64,000 nt of DNA from contig NZ_JQMS01000001.1 of NCBI RefSeq assembly GCF_000744835.1, positions 1,054,001-1,118,000 on the forward strand, given 5' to 3'. The number at the start of each line of letters is the position of its first letter. The first letter of the stretch is position 1. Under the pieces are notes generated by a model. The model was not told the DNA's origin and searched no databases. It saw only the letters and a list, made by a program, of their open reading frames with translations. The position numbers were made by a program, and so were the translations under genes. Source of the DNA: Flavobacterium sp. 83 (GTDB taxonomy: Bacteria > Bacteroidota > Bacteroidia > Flavobacteriales > Flavobacteriaceae). This document shows, piece after piece, positions 19,356 to 28,529 of the stretch.

Positions 19356-20120
19356 TTAAAAAGCATAGGTTAGTGTTGCATTCCAAACGAAGTCCTTACT
19401 CGCCTTGATATTAGTATCAATCACTTTATTGCAGAATGCTGAAAATGAGAAAGGATTATCGATTTTTGATATTGTTAACGTAGCAGACGAATAAAAACCA
19501 TCGGCATCATTCATTCGAAGGTAATACAATTGTGGACTGATCTTCATTCTTAAATTATTAGATACTTCAATATTTGAGATGCCACTATTTACTGTAACAA
19601 AATGCGTGTTATTAATAGTTCCTATATCAAAACCATGAGAATATAAATAATACATTCCCAAAGTTACGTCTTTAGAAATGCGGTAAGTAGGTACCACCTC
19701 TGTAGCCAGATATCTTTGAGTCACAATATAGTCGTTTGTAATACCGTCCTTAGTTAAAGGGATTGTTTTAAATAGAAATGCAGGATGAGCGCCAATATTC
19801 AATGAAAATTTATCACTTTTATAGGCCTTATATCGTCCCCAAAAAACAAATGACCACGGCTTACCTTCTAATGAAAATCGAAATTCAGGCTCAAAAGTCA
19901 GCCTGCTTGTTCCAAGCGAGAGATTAATTATTGCTGCAGGTTTTCCTAAGCTAAAAGTAGGTATGATAGAAATGCCATTATTAGTAACACTAATTGAGCC
20001 TTTAAGCTTAATAGCATCCTTTGTTTCGTTTTTTGTATTGTTTGATTCTTGCGAAAAAAGAACCGATGTATTTATGAAAACGGCTATTAATAAAAAAATT
20101 TTAATTGTATTTTTTTTCAT
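19356..20120 (-). CDS. probable outer-membrane beta-barrel protein, family not recognised
   Basis: 254 residues with a clear signal peptide (about 1-22, ending LFSQ). The rest alternates polar and hydrophobic residues in 9-11-residue strands (SRLTFEPEFRFSLEG, WSFVFWGRYKAY) and ends in an aromatic (TLTYAF), as outer-membrane barrels do. Size fits a small 8-12-strand barrel. I do not recognise a named family. It is flanked by terminators on both sides, so it is probably monocistronic. Confidence 0.65.
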   Translation of the reverse strand: MKKNTIKIFLLIAVFINTSVLFSQESNNTKNETKDAIKLKGSISVTNNGISIIPTFSLGKPAAIINLSLGTSRLTFEPEFRFSLEGKPWSFVFWGRYKAYKSDKFSLNIGAHPAFLFKTIPLTKDGITNDYIVTQRYLATEVVPTYRISKDVTLGMYYLYSHGFDIGTINNTHFVTVNSGISNIEVSNNLRMKISPQLYYLRMNDADGFYSSATLTISKIDNPFSFSAFCNKVIDTNIKASKDFVWNATLTYAF

Positions 20121-20194
20121 ATTAATTACTTGAAATTATTTCAATAACACATTTATTTAAAACGTGTTGGGTTTATTTAAATGCAAAGAATAAA

Positions 20195-20234
20195 ACAGGT
20201 ATAGTTTTGAAATGAATTTCAAAACTATACCTGT
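20195..20234 (-). terminator. 40-bp near-perfect palindrome, probable terminator
   Basis: Two 19-bp perfect arms (20,195-20,213 and 20,216-20,234) around a 2-nt centre; the arm begins ACAGGTATAGTTTTGAAAT. On the minus strand it is followed by TTTATTCTTT, so it can terminate transcription from the acyltransferase gene before the next gene at 20,120. Its length and perfection are above those of ordinary terminators here. Confidence 0.65.
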
Positions 20235-20289
20235 AATTATCAAAGAATTGAGGTGCTTCCTGACGGTTGTATTGTTTTCGATTCTAAAT

Positions 20290-20468
20290 CAGTTTGCATT
20301 TAGGATTCAATAAAAGTTCAACTGCCGTAAAGTATAATCCTTTTTTAATAAGGGTGTTTTCGGCAAGATCACCTAAAAAGAAGATATTTAAAAAGAGCAA
20401 CGAATCTCCTGATCTTGCTTTATGAAAATGCATCTTTTTTTTCGATTACCGCTGAAAGCGTTTCTATT
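20290..20468 (-). pseudogene. remnant of a PepSY-associated membrane protein gene
   Basis: Translation on the minus strand gives KARSGDSLLFLNIFF and KKGLYFTAVELLL, which align with KARSGDPLFFLNVFF and KKGLYFTAAGVVL of the intact gene at 13,198-13,713. The stretch between them (a membrane helix in the intact copy) is largely deleted. Upstream, ETLSAVIEK matches the parent's ELPAAIEKM after a frameshift in an A-run. No start codon or N-terminal helix remains. It abuts or slightly overlaps the 3' end of the acyltransferase gene. It is a decayed paralogue or duplicate. Confidence 0.75.
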
Positions 20469-21582
20469 TTTGGAATGCTTTTTTATTGATCCATTGTCTT
20501 ACAGGCACATCATATAATTTTAAGCAAGCATAAGCAAGTACAACACAAGATAATAAAGTCAATATACTCATAGGATATGCTTCACTGAACGGGATTTTAT
20601 TATCTACTGCCCATGCGGTATAGATGTATATTATTGGATAATGCGTAATGTATATTGGGTAAGAAATATCGCCAAAAAATTTACATACCCTTGAAGAAAA
20701 TTTACTTGTAATCTCTCCGCTAGCTGCCAAGAAAATTATTAAAGGGAAAAACAAAATTACAGTTGCAGAATCATAAATACCATTCCACCAAATATGCTCA
20801 CTTCCGCCAATTCTTGGCATAGCTAAAGCCATTATAACTAGTAAACTGCACCAAAAAAAAGCATTTTTTACCTTAATTAATTTTCCCATACGAAAAAGCA
20901 ATACTCCCGCAAAAAAAGGAAACATCATTCGAGTAAAACCAATATGTATATGTTCAGCATTTAGCGACCAGCCTCCTACAAGATATCCATTAGGACTTGT
21001 TACTGCAAGATGAATTAATGCACATCCGGAAAGAAAGACGAGTATTGAAAGCGCTGTTTTTGAAAATTTTCTAACAAAAAGCGCATAGAGAATATTGGCA
21101 ATATATTCATAAAACAATGACCAGCCGGGTCCGTTAAGCGGATGCATTTCTGCCCAACCACGAATGTCCAAAGAGAGTGGAACAGGAATCAGCGTAAATC
21201 CAATAACCATTACCAAAAGCATTTTCCAAACAGGAACTTCATGTATGGCAGGCCATAAGGTTACTGAATCTTGGAAATAAAACAATAATGCACCTATAAT
21301 CATTCCCATAATGACCATTGGTTGAAGTCGAATCAATCTTCTTTTAAAAAAATTCCCAATTGACATTCTATCCCATCGATCGTCATAAGCGTAGCTAATA
21401 ACAAAGCCGGAAAGTAAAAAGAAAAAATCAACTGCAAGATAGCCGTGGTTTATTTTTTGATCCAGATAACTAGTCGCATGGGCCTCAAAAATGTGAAAAG
21501 CAACCACCATAAGTGCTGCTACACCACGCAAACCGTCAAGTATTGGATAATGGGGTTTTGAATTTATAGTATTGTTATTCAT
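20464..21582 (-). CDS. acyltransferase family 3 protein (OafA/YrhL-like)
   Basis: 372 residues, polytopic, about ten membrane segments. The start PILDGLRGVAALMVVAFHIFE carries the catalytic His typical of acyltransferase-3 proteins, followed by the YLAVDFFFLLSGFVISYAYD block and a RRLIRLQP segment. These inner-membrane enzymes transfer acyl (often acetyl) groups to sugars of surface polysaccharide or LPS. It stands alone, with the pseudogene remnant touching its 3' end and a strong palindrome beyond. Acceptor unknown. Confidence 0.87.
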   Translation of the reverse strand: MNNNTINSKPHYPILDGLRGVAALMVVAFHIFEAHATSYLDQKINHGYLAVDFFFLLSGFVISYAYDDRWDRMSIGNFFKRRLIRLQPMVIMGMIIGALLFYFQDSVTLWPAIHEVPVWKMLLVMVIGFTLIPVPLSLDIRGWAEMHPLNGPGWSLFYEYIANILYALFVRKFSKTALSILVFLSGCALIHLAVTSPNGYLVGGWSLNAEHIHIGFTRMMFPFFAGVLLFRMGKLIKVKNAFFWCSLLVIMALAMPRIGGSEHIWWNGIYDSATVILFFPLIIFLAASGEITSKFSSRVCKFFGDISYPIYITHYPIIYIYTAWAVDNKIPFSEAYPMSILTLLSCVVLAYACLKLYDVPVRQWINKKAFQK

Positions 21583-21720
21583 ATATTTTAATTTTTATTT
21601 TGTGGAATATGTAATTTAATATTTCGAAGACAAAAAATAGTTCTGCTCCTTTTATAAACAAACCTATTCCTTATCAATTTGAAATAATTGCAAGGGCTAA
21701 AATCGCACTTAAGTTAAGTT

Positions 21721-21752
21721 TTAAAAGCCTAATATTGCTATCAGGCTTTTAA
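21721..21752 (-). terminator. terminator of the second GH3 gene
   Basis: TTAAAAGCCT (21,721-21,730) and its complement AGGCTTTTAA (21,743-21,752) with a 12-nt loop, 47 nt past the GH3 stop on the minus strand. Confidence 0.65.
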
Positions 21753-21798
21753 AGCTTTGCTTCTTTAGTGAAGCTCAATCATGAATTGAATGCAGAAA

Positions 21799-24276
21799 TT
21801 AGTGCTTCAAATCAGAAAATTGAGTGTCTGCAGCAAATGCAGCATTTGTTTTTTCCACCACTAATTCTTTTGCTAAAGAAAATTTAGCAGTTTGTTTAAT
21901 GTTTAATGACGATGTTCCAATGGCTACTTTGTAAGAACCTGCTTCAGCAATCCAAGCATTTTTAGCGGTAACAAATGAAGCTAAATTTTTAGGATTTAGT
22001 GTCAAAGTAATAGTTTGACTTTCTCCCGGTTGCAATAAATTTGTTTTTGCAAAAGCTTTCAACTCTGAACTTGGTTTGTCAGTGTTTTTGGCTGGAGCCG
22101 AAAGATATAATTCTACCACTTCTTTTCCAGCTGTTTTCCCAGTGTTTTTTACGGTTACTGTTGCAGTAATTTTATTGGCAAAAGTCGTAGCACTTAATTT
22201 CAAATTAGCCACATCAAAGCTTGTATACGATAATCCGTAACCAAATTCGTAAGATGGTTTTACGTTAAACGTGTTGTAATAACGGTATCCAACATAAACT
22301 CCTTCTTCGTACGTTACACTTGTAGGGTTTTCAGCAGGCGTTCCAATCCAGTTTTTGAATGAAGGCGTATCAGCATAATTAACGGGGAAAGTCATGGTTA
22401 ATTTTCCAGATGGAGTTACTTTTCCAGTGAAAACATCGGCTACAGAATTTCCGCCTTCTTGACCTGGTTGCCACGGCAAAAGAATTGCATCTACTTTATC
22501 TTTCCAACTAGCGGTTTCAATCACTCCGCCAATATTCAATACAACAACTACTTTTTTTCCTTTGGCATGAAAGGCTTGGGAAACAGTGTTAATTAAAGCT
22601 ATTTCGTCAGTGGCCAAATTGAAGTCGGCATCTACTTTTCTATCATCTCCTTCTCCAGCATTTCTACCTATTGTAATCAGGGCAACTTCAGATGAATTGG
22701 CTTTGTTTTCAATAATTTCCTTGTTCAATTCTAGTTCTTCAATACGTTTTGGAGAAGCCATTAATCCGCCATTTTTTTCACGACGCTCTAACTCTTTTGC
22801 TTTTTGATCTGCTGTATACGGTTTGTACAATCCCTCTAGATCTTTATCAATTGAAAATCCTGAATTCGTTAATCCGTCAATTAATGAAACAGTGTACGCT
22901 TCATTTACATCACCACTTCCAGTTCCTCCTGAAATAAAATCATACGAAGTCACTCCAAAAACGGCCAATGGAGTAGCTTTAGAAGAAAACGGCAAAGTAT
23001 TATTGTCATTTTTTAATAGAATAGTTCCTTCGGCGGCTGCTTGTCTTGTTACTTCAGCATTAGCTTTTAAATTTGGTTTCCCCGAATAGTTGTAATTGTT
23101 CATAGAAGGAGATCTCATTACTAATTCTAAAACTCGAGTTAAATCGGTATTTACAACTGCTGCAGATAATTTTCCACTTTTCATGTTGTCTAAAATAGCT
23201 TGTTTTTGAGTTGGCATTCCTGGCATCAGTAAATCATTTCCAGCAGCTAATTGTGCGGTAACATTACTTACTGCATTTGGAGAAAAAGGAGAATTTGCTC
23301 CACCAAATCCATCATAACCACCAAACCAATCCGTCATCACTAAACCTTTAAATCCCCATTCATTTCTTAAAACTGTCGTTAATAAATCTTTTCTTTGCGA
23401 AGTATAAGATCCATTAATTAAGTTATAGGATGACATAATAGTCCAAGGCTGTGCTTCTTTTACAGATATTTCAAAACCTCTTAAATAAATTTCACGTAAG
23501 GCTCTTTCGCTAATATGAGCATTTACTCCCATACGGTTGCGCTCTTGATTATTAGCTGCAAAATGTTTAACCGAAGTTCCAACTCCATTAGATTGAATAC
23601 CATTTACGATTGCTGCCGATATTTTACCAGTAAGTAATGGATCTTCTGAATAATACTCGAAGTTTCTTCCGCACAATGGATTTCTATGAATGTTCATTCC
23701 TGGTCCTAATAAAACATCTACACCATATTCTTTTACTTCGTTACCCATTGCTTTTCCAACACTGTTGATTAATTCTGTATTCCAAGTGGATGCCAATGCG
23801 GTTCCAACAGGAAATGCGGTTGCATAATAGAAGTTTGGGTCATTATTTCTTTTTGGATTAATTCTCAAACCAGCAGGACCATCAGAGACAACGACTGTTG
23901 GAATTCCTAATCGTTTTAAATCATAAGTTCCTCCTGCAGCTCCAGGTACTTTTCCTTGAAAACCTTCTGTTGTGAATTTAAAAGTATTTAGATCAAACCC
24001 AGGCATTCCAATTCCAATAAGCATGCTTGCTTTTTCATCATCGGTCATTTTGCTAATCAAATCCTGAATTCTATCATTCATCGGAAGACGGTAATCTTCA
24101 TATTTATCTAGTCTTCCGTTTTGGTTTAAATCAGAAAACGTTAACCCGTCAACAGTAATTATGGGTTTGCCAGGTGAATCTTTAATTTCAGGATTTTTAT
24201 TCCAAGAAATCCCAGAAAGCACTAATGTTGAAAGAAGTGATATTTTCGCAATTTTCGAAAAAGATATTTTTTTCAT
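21799..24276 (-). CDS. glycoside hydrolase family 3 beta-glucosidase, exported
   Basis: 825 residues. N-terminal signal-like helix (about 10-25), an EF-hand-like loop DLNQNGRLDKYEDYR (49-63) very similar to that of the first GH3 enzyme, the GH3 barrel with VKHFAANNQE (237-246) and nucleophile Asp316 in MTDWFGG, a GH3_C domain (about 415-640), and a fibronectin-III-like domain at the C-terminus (about 700-775, with VTVKNTGKTAGKEVVELYLS). This is the full three-domain plan of bacterial beta-glucosidases/xylosidases. A 37-bp palindrome lies 17 nt upstream of the start codon and may control it. Confidence 0.92.
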   Translation of the reverse strand: MKKISFSKIAKISLLSTLVLSGISWNKNPEIKDSPGKPIITVDGLTFSDLNQNGRLDKYEDYRLPMNDRIQDLISKMTDDEKASMLIGIGMPGFDLNTFKFTTEGFQGKVPGAAGGTYDLKRLGIPTVVVSDGPAGLRINPKRNNDPNFYYATAFPVGTALASTWNTELINSVGKAMGNEVKEYGVDVLLGPGMNIHRNPLCGRNFEYYSEDPLLTGKISAAIVNGIQSNGVGTSVKHFAANNQERNRMGVNAHISERALREIYLRGFEISVKEAQPWTIMSSYNLINGSYTSQRKDLLTTVLRNEWGFKGLVMTDWFGGYDGFGGANSPFSPNAVSNVTAQLAAGNDLLMPGMPTQKQAILDNMKSGKLSAAVVNTDLTRVLELVMRSPSMNNYNYSGKPNLKANAEVTRQAAAEGTILLKNDNNTLPFSSKATPLAVFGVTSYDFISGGTGSGDVNEAYTVSLIDGLTNSGFSIDKDLEGLYKPYTADQKAKELERREKNGGLMASPKRIEELELNKEIIENKANSSEVALITIGRNAGEGDDRKVDADFNLATDEIALINTVSQAFHAKGKKVVVVLNIGGVIETASWKDKVDAILLPWQPGQEGGNSVADVFTGKVTPSGKLTMTFPVNYADTPSFKNWIGTPAENPTSVTYEEGVYVGYRYYNTFNVKPSYEFGYGLSYTSFDVANLKLSATTFANKITATVTVKNTGKTAGKEVVELYLSAPAKNTDKPSSELKAFAKTNLLQPGESQTITLTLNPKNLASFVTAKNAWIAEAGSYKVAIGTSSLNIKQTAKFSLAKELVVEKTNAAFAADTQFSDLKH

Positions 24277-24292
24277 AAGGTTTTTTAGGTAG

Positions 24293-24329
24293 TAATTAAT
24301 ATTGCTTCATAATGAAGCAATATTAATTA
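24293..24329. promoter_or_regulatory. 37-bp palindrome in the GH3 leader
   Basis: Perfect 18-bp arms (24,293-24,310 and 24,312-24,329; arm TAATTAATATTGCTTCAT) around one central base, located 17-53 nt upstream of the minus-strand GH3 start. There is no U-run after it in the gene direction, so an operator or a leader hairpin is more likely than a terminator. Confidence 0.55.
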
Positions 24330-24559
24330 TATTTTTTAATATTTGCAAAAAAGAAGTGAAAATTTTCATTATTGGTTTTTTATAAAAGAAATTACTTATA
24401 ATAATTTAATTTATGTTAGAATTTTTAACAATTTGCTTTAAGAAAATAATAATGAAAAAATCAGTTCAATCTTGGGGAATGTATATCTCAAATTTGTCCT
24501 ATGATTTCTTTCCATAGGATTGTATGGTCAATAGATTTTCAATAGTTAATTTAGCTATT

Positions 24560-25383
24560 GATAATCTTTCGGATGTTTTATTAATGGGAATCTATCGATG
24601 AATTGCCAGAATTTATGATGGACTATAAAAGTATTTTTAAAAAACACCAAAAGGCATTGAGTACGTTTTGAACCGAGTTACCCTCATCTCAGTCGCCCGC
24701 CATAATTAAAACGGGAAAATTGGACCGTGCCCGATAATTCAGCTATAACAAGTCTCGATTTGCTAAAACACCTCTTTTAACCGATTCGGTTCTGGCATTA
24801 AGGTGCGTTGTTATACCTAAAATTCCGAATCCATTTCATCGCTTGATTGAAGTTAAAATTAAAATCCGTTAATCCGGGATATAAAACACCCGCGCCTATC
24901 ACAATCATTTTTTTAGCTTTATCAGGATACATTGAGCCAAATTTATAAGCGGTATATCCTCCATCACTAAATCCAAGAATCATTACTTTTTCTGTAGTTA
25001 CTTCACGGATTACTGCCAATACATCATTTGCTCTTTGTTCTAATGTCAATGGTTCGATTCCGATTTCCTACCATGCCCACGAGTAGAAACTGCTAGTACC
25101 TGAAAACATAGGGTAAGGTTGCCTTTGGTTTTTGCCATTTCAGCGGTTGAACTAAACAATCCACCATGTAGTATTACAATGGGTTGTCCTTTGCCATATA
25201 CTTCATAATAAATTTTGACATCTTTTGATTGTACATAATGTCCCGCCTGTGAATTATTACCATAGGGAATGGTGTTTCATTTGTTCGTCTCTGCTTTGCA
25301 TGAAATGACGCAACGGTTTTTGCGCAAACGTATTACAACAAAAAACTACAAATATTAAAAAACGTTAGTATTGATTTTTTCAT
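24560..25383 (-). pseudogene. alpha/beta hydrolase, multiply frameshifted
   Basis: Reading leftward from ATG at 25,383: a signal peptide MKKSILTFFNICSFLL followed by an in-frame TAA, then after a frameshift KIYYEVYGKGQPIVILHGG (oxyanion-hole motif), another shift near STRGHG, and a 25,049-24,798 frame with the nucleophile elbow GFSDGG. Past a stop, VLIMAGD and DEGNSVQNVLNAF are still recognisable (about 24,700-24,640) with a stop between them. The original was an exported alpha/beta hydrolase of about 270 residues. At least four disabling changes make it a clear pseudogene. The left boundary is approximate. Confidence 0.8.
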
Positions 25384-25395
25384 TTTATAGATAAA

Positions 25396-25587
25396 TTAAA
25401 ATAGTTTTTCTGCGGGAGGAGTAGCACCTACTAATCTTAAATAAACCATTGTTTGTGCTCTATGATGGTTTTGATGTTCAAAACACTTGTTTAACACTTG
25501 CTCTTTACTCATGTCAAATTTATCAAAAAGCTTTTCCCAGATAGTTTTCTGTTTTTTGTGATTGACAGTAGAAAACGCCTTTGGCAA
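25396..25587 (-). pseudogene. C-terminal fragment of a DinB-family protein
   Basis: A 63-residue frame whose end (FEHQNHHRAQTMVYLRLVG, then ATPPAEKLF) matches the last third of DinB/YfiT-like four-helix-bundle proteins, including the metal-binding HxxxH-type histidines. The N-terminal roughly 100 residues are missing and there is no good start signal. It lies 12 bp from the decayed hydrolase start, so the two may have decayed together. Confidence 0.7.
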
Positions 25588-25944
25588 ACTTTGATTTTAT
25601 TAGAGTTTATAGTTTTTTAAGTGTTGTAAAACGACATATTTTCTAATTGTTTTTTAACTCATTTAGAATAACTAAAAGATTGTGTAACTGCCAGACAATC
25701 AAAACATAAATTCATGTTGTGTTTTAAATGTGTAAAAAACAAATACCTCCTTAAAAATTAATTAACGAAAAAGACTCTTAGCAAAAGTTCAAATTAGTTT
25801 GAAGATATATATTTGGCAGATGGAATTTACATAATTATAAATCTAAAAATAAATTCAAAAAACAGGTAGGGTAATTTTATTTTTAAATGTTTTAAAAGGA
25901 AAGAATGTGATTTTGAAATATTTTTAACCTTTAATTTTAATAAA
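25588..25944. other. intergenic region upstream of the PepSY-like lipoprotein
   Basis: 357 bp, AT-rich, containing the promoter side of the downstream lipoprotein gene. I see no intact gene and no convincing continuation of the DinB fragment. Confidence 0.4.
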
Positions 25945-27153
25945 ATGAAAACCCAACAAAAAACCCTAATTGCCTTTGCATTTTCTTTTATAATGTTTAG
26001 CTGTACTAATAATGAACCTGGTTCATCTAGTTCAGCAGTTAGTGCTGTTGCTTTAACCTATGAAGTGGTAGCAGCATCAGTTTTACCAACCACAATTACT
26101 TCTTATATCACATCTAAATATGCAGGAGCTACTACAACCCAAGTGAATTTGAATTCAGACGGAACTTATGTGGCTTATGTAACGCTGCCAGCTGGAACTA
26201 CTCTTAAATCGAGTAATACAGCAAAAACATCTAGCGTTATGGCTAAATTAAATTTTACTGCCAAAGGAACGCTGGAGTCTGTAAAAACTGAAACTACAGT
26301 TGCTATTGCTGATTTATTGCCTGCAATAACTACATACATTACCACAAATTATGCTGGGGCAACTATAAAAGAAGCTCATTTAGAATCTGATGGTGGTTTT
26401 GATGTGTTCATCACTGCTGCAGATGGAAACAAAATCAAATTGAATTTTGATGTTGCTGGTACATTTGTGTCTGAAAGAGTATTTAAGGCTAATGGAAATC
26501 ATAAACACAAACATGATACCAATCAAGTACCAGTAGCTATTGCTGATTTAGTTTCCAAAATAAAAATATATATTGAATCAAATTATACAGGAGCTACAAT
26601 TACTTCTGCTCATAAAGAGTCAGATGCTACTTTTGATGTATTCATTACCACTGCTACAGGAGCTCATTTGAATCTGAATTTTAGTGCTGCTGGCGAATTC
26701 CTTTCAGTAAGTTCTAACGGGAGTAATCATTCTAATAGCGAAACTCAAGTTGCAGTAGCGAACCTATTGGCGAGTATTACTACATATATCACTACAAATT
26801 ATGCGAATGCCACAATTACATCTGCAGAGAAAGATTGGAACGGTGGTTTCGAAGTGCATCTTACTACTGCTGCAGGAGTTCGATTAGAATTGAATTTTAC
26901 TGGTACAGGTGAATTTGTAGTAGGTTCTGATGCTAACAATAATCATTCTGCATCAATGGTTTCGGTTATTGTAACAGATTTAATTGCCAATATAAAAGAG
27001 TATATAACTACAAATTATGTTGGGGCTACTATAAAAGAAGCTCATTTAGAATCTGATGGAAGTTATGATGTTACAATTAGTACTGCAACAGGAACTAAAC
27101 TAAAATTGAATTTCACAGCTACAGGTGTATTTGTTAATGTAGTAAATAATTAA
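25945..27153 (+). CDS. lipoprotein with five PepSY-like repeats
   Basis: 402 residues. Lipoprotein signal with lipobox MFSC near residue 20, then five tandem repeats of about 60-75 residues (about 45-105, 109-165, 192-248, 265-320, 335-400). Each has the plan LL..I..YI..NY.GATI..A..ESDG.FDV.I....G..L.LNF...G.FV, matching PepSY-like domains of Bacteroidota. Repeats 2 and 5 share nearly identical stretches (GATIKEAHLESDG), suggesting recent internal duplication. Such proteins sit on the cell surface or in the periplasm and may bind peptides or inhibit proteases; the role is unproven. A strong terminator follows. Confidence 0.85.
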   Translation: MKTQQKTLIAFAFSFIMFSCTNNEPGSSSSAVSAVALTYEVVAASVLPTTITSYITSKYAGATTTQVNLNSDGTYVAYVTLPAGTTLKSSNTAKTSSVMAKLNFTAKGTLESVKTETTVAIADLLPAITTYITTNYAGATIKEAHLESDGGFDVFITAADGNKIKLNFDVAGTFVSERVFKANGNHKHKHDTNQVPVAIADLVSKIKIYIESNYTGATITSAHKESDATFDVFITTATGAHLNLNFSAAGEFLSVSSNGSNHSNSETQVAVANLLASITTYITTNYANATITSAEKDWNGGFEVHLTTAAGVRLELNFTGTGEFVVGSDANNNHSASMVSVIVTDLIANIKEYITTNYVGATIKEAHLESDGSYDVTISTATGTKLKLNFTATGVFVNVVNN

Positions 27154-27182
27154 AAGAAAAAATCTCTTTTAAAATATATTAA

Positions 27183-27214
27183 AAAAAGACCATCAGTACG
27201 CTGATGGTCTTTTT
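27183..27214 (+). terminator. terminator of the PepSY-like lipoprotein gene
   Basis: 14-bp perfect stem AAAAAGACCATCAG (27,183-27,196) with a 4-nt loop and its complement ending in TTTTT (27,201-27,214), 29 nt past the stop codon. Confidence 0.88.
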
Positions 27215-27265
27215 TGTTGTTCTTATTTAAGTTTACAATTGGCTCAATTAGCACTTGTTAAGAAT

Positions 27266-27299
27266 ACTAAAACCACTTCAATTACGAAGTGGTTTTAGT
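27266..27299. terminator. second terminator-like hairpin between convergent genes
   Basis: 14-bp perfect arms ACTAAAACCACTTC (27,266-27,279) and its complement (27,286-27,299), 6-nt loop. It probably ends the minus-strand transcript coming from the acetyltransferase-type gene whose stop is at 27,357. Confidence 0.72.
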
Positions 27300-27356
27300 T
27301 ATACTATTTTGTATAAAAAGGGATTCCAAACAGGAAAATTAGATGTAAAAAATAGA

Positions 27357-28457
27357 TTAAATCTTAATATAAATTTTATTTCGATTTAGGAAATAACCCA
27401 CGATCCAGCAAGTAAGCAGGATAGAAACGGCAAACCCCAAAGAACCCATATAATCCCCAAGCGTCAACACAAAGATATTCTCTGCAATCCAATCATAGGA
27501 CGAACTGCCTTTTATTTTAAATTGATAAAGCGTGATTACTAGCAATTCAGAAAGGAGGTAAACAAACAAAGGATTTTTGCCCAATACTTCAAAAAAGAAT
27601 GTCCACTTGGTTTTTTTTAAGATATCTAAAAGGTACACTAATACCGAAAGGATTATAAGATCGAGACCAATAGTTAGTACCACAAAGGAACTGGTCCATA
27701 ATTTTTTGTTGATTGGAAAAAACGAGTTCCATCCTAAGGCAATTATAATTAAAACAATGCCAACAACTGTCATTTTTAGGATGGTTTTATAATTTTGACC
27801 ACTTTTTTGTAGAAACGAACCCGCAATATACCCACCAATCACGTTTACAATTGCAGGAAGCGTGCTAAGCAAACCTTCGGGGTCAAAAGCAATTCCGTCA
27901 CCATGATACATATGATTTGCTCCAATTAACCAAGTATCTAGTTTTAAAACAGCATTTCCTTCTAGAGTATAGTCTCCAAAAGTATAGAGTAGTATTTGAT
28001 ACGAAACAAGCGCGATGACACTAAAAATTAGAGCTCCTTTTGTTTTCCAAAAGCGTAAAATTAGAGCACCAAAAAAATAACACAAAGCAATTCTTTGAAG
28101 GACACCAAAAATCCGGGTATCACTCAAGGGTTTCAGCGCACCATTTTCGAAAAAGGGAAACCAATACATTAAAAATCCCAGTAAAAAGAGTATCACAGTG
28201 CGTTTTAGTACTTTAGTTAAAAACACTTTATTTGATAAAGTACCGTATTTTGTTATGCTTAAACTAATGGAATTTCCAACAATGAAAAGGAATGTTGGGA
28301 ACACCAAATCAGTAAGTGTAAAACCATGCCATTTAGCATGCAATAAAGGGGCAAAAGTAGTGGCGCTTTTGCCTGGAGAATTAACAATAATCATAAGGGC
28401 GATATCCAAACCCCTAAAGATGTCTAATGATAAATAACGTTTTTTTTGTAGTTCCAT
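27357..28457 (-). CDS. DUF5009/NagX-type membrane acetyltransferase
   Basis: 366 residues with about ten membrane helices. It begins RYLSLDIFRGLDIALMIIVN and continues with HAKWHGFTLTDLVFPTFLFIVGNS. These are the hallmark blocks of the heparan-alpha-glucosaminide N-acetyltransferase-like family (DUF5009, NagX), in which the WHG-type His participates in acetyl transfer across the membrane to glucosamine units. It lies 72 bp after the Gfo/Idh/MocA gene on the same strand, so the two may be co-transcribed in amino-sugar or glycan metabolism. Confidence 0.87.
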   Translation of the reverse strand: MELQKKRYLSLDIFRGLDIALMIIVNSPGKSATTFAPLLHAKWHGFTLTDLVFPTFLFIVGNSISLSITKYGTLSNKVFLTKVLKRTVILFLLGFLMYWFPFFENGALKPLSDTRIFGVLQRIALCYFFGALILRFWKTKGALIFSVIALVSYQILLYTFGDYTLEGNAVLKLDTWLIGANHMYHGDGIAFDPEGLLSTLPAIVNVIGGYIAGSFLQKSGQNYKTILKMTVVGIVLIIIALGWNSFFPINKKLWTSSFVVLTIGLDLIILSVLVYLLDILKKTKWTFFFEVLGKNPLFVYLLSELLVITLYQFKIKGSSSYDWIAENIFVLTLGDYMGSLGFAVSILLTCWIVGYFLNRNKIYIKI

Positions 28458-28529
28458 GTAGGTTTTATTTTAGAAAGGGACTGTTTGTAACTTTTTCAAC
28501 TAGTGAATTAATGATTGAAAATTTTCGGA

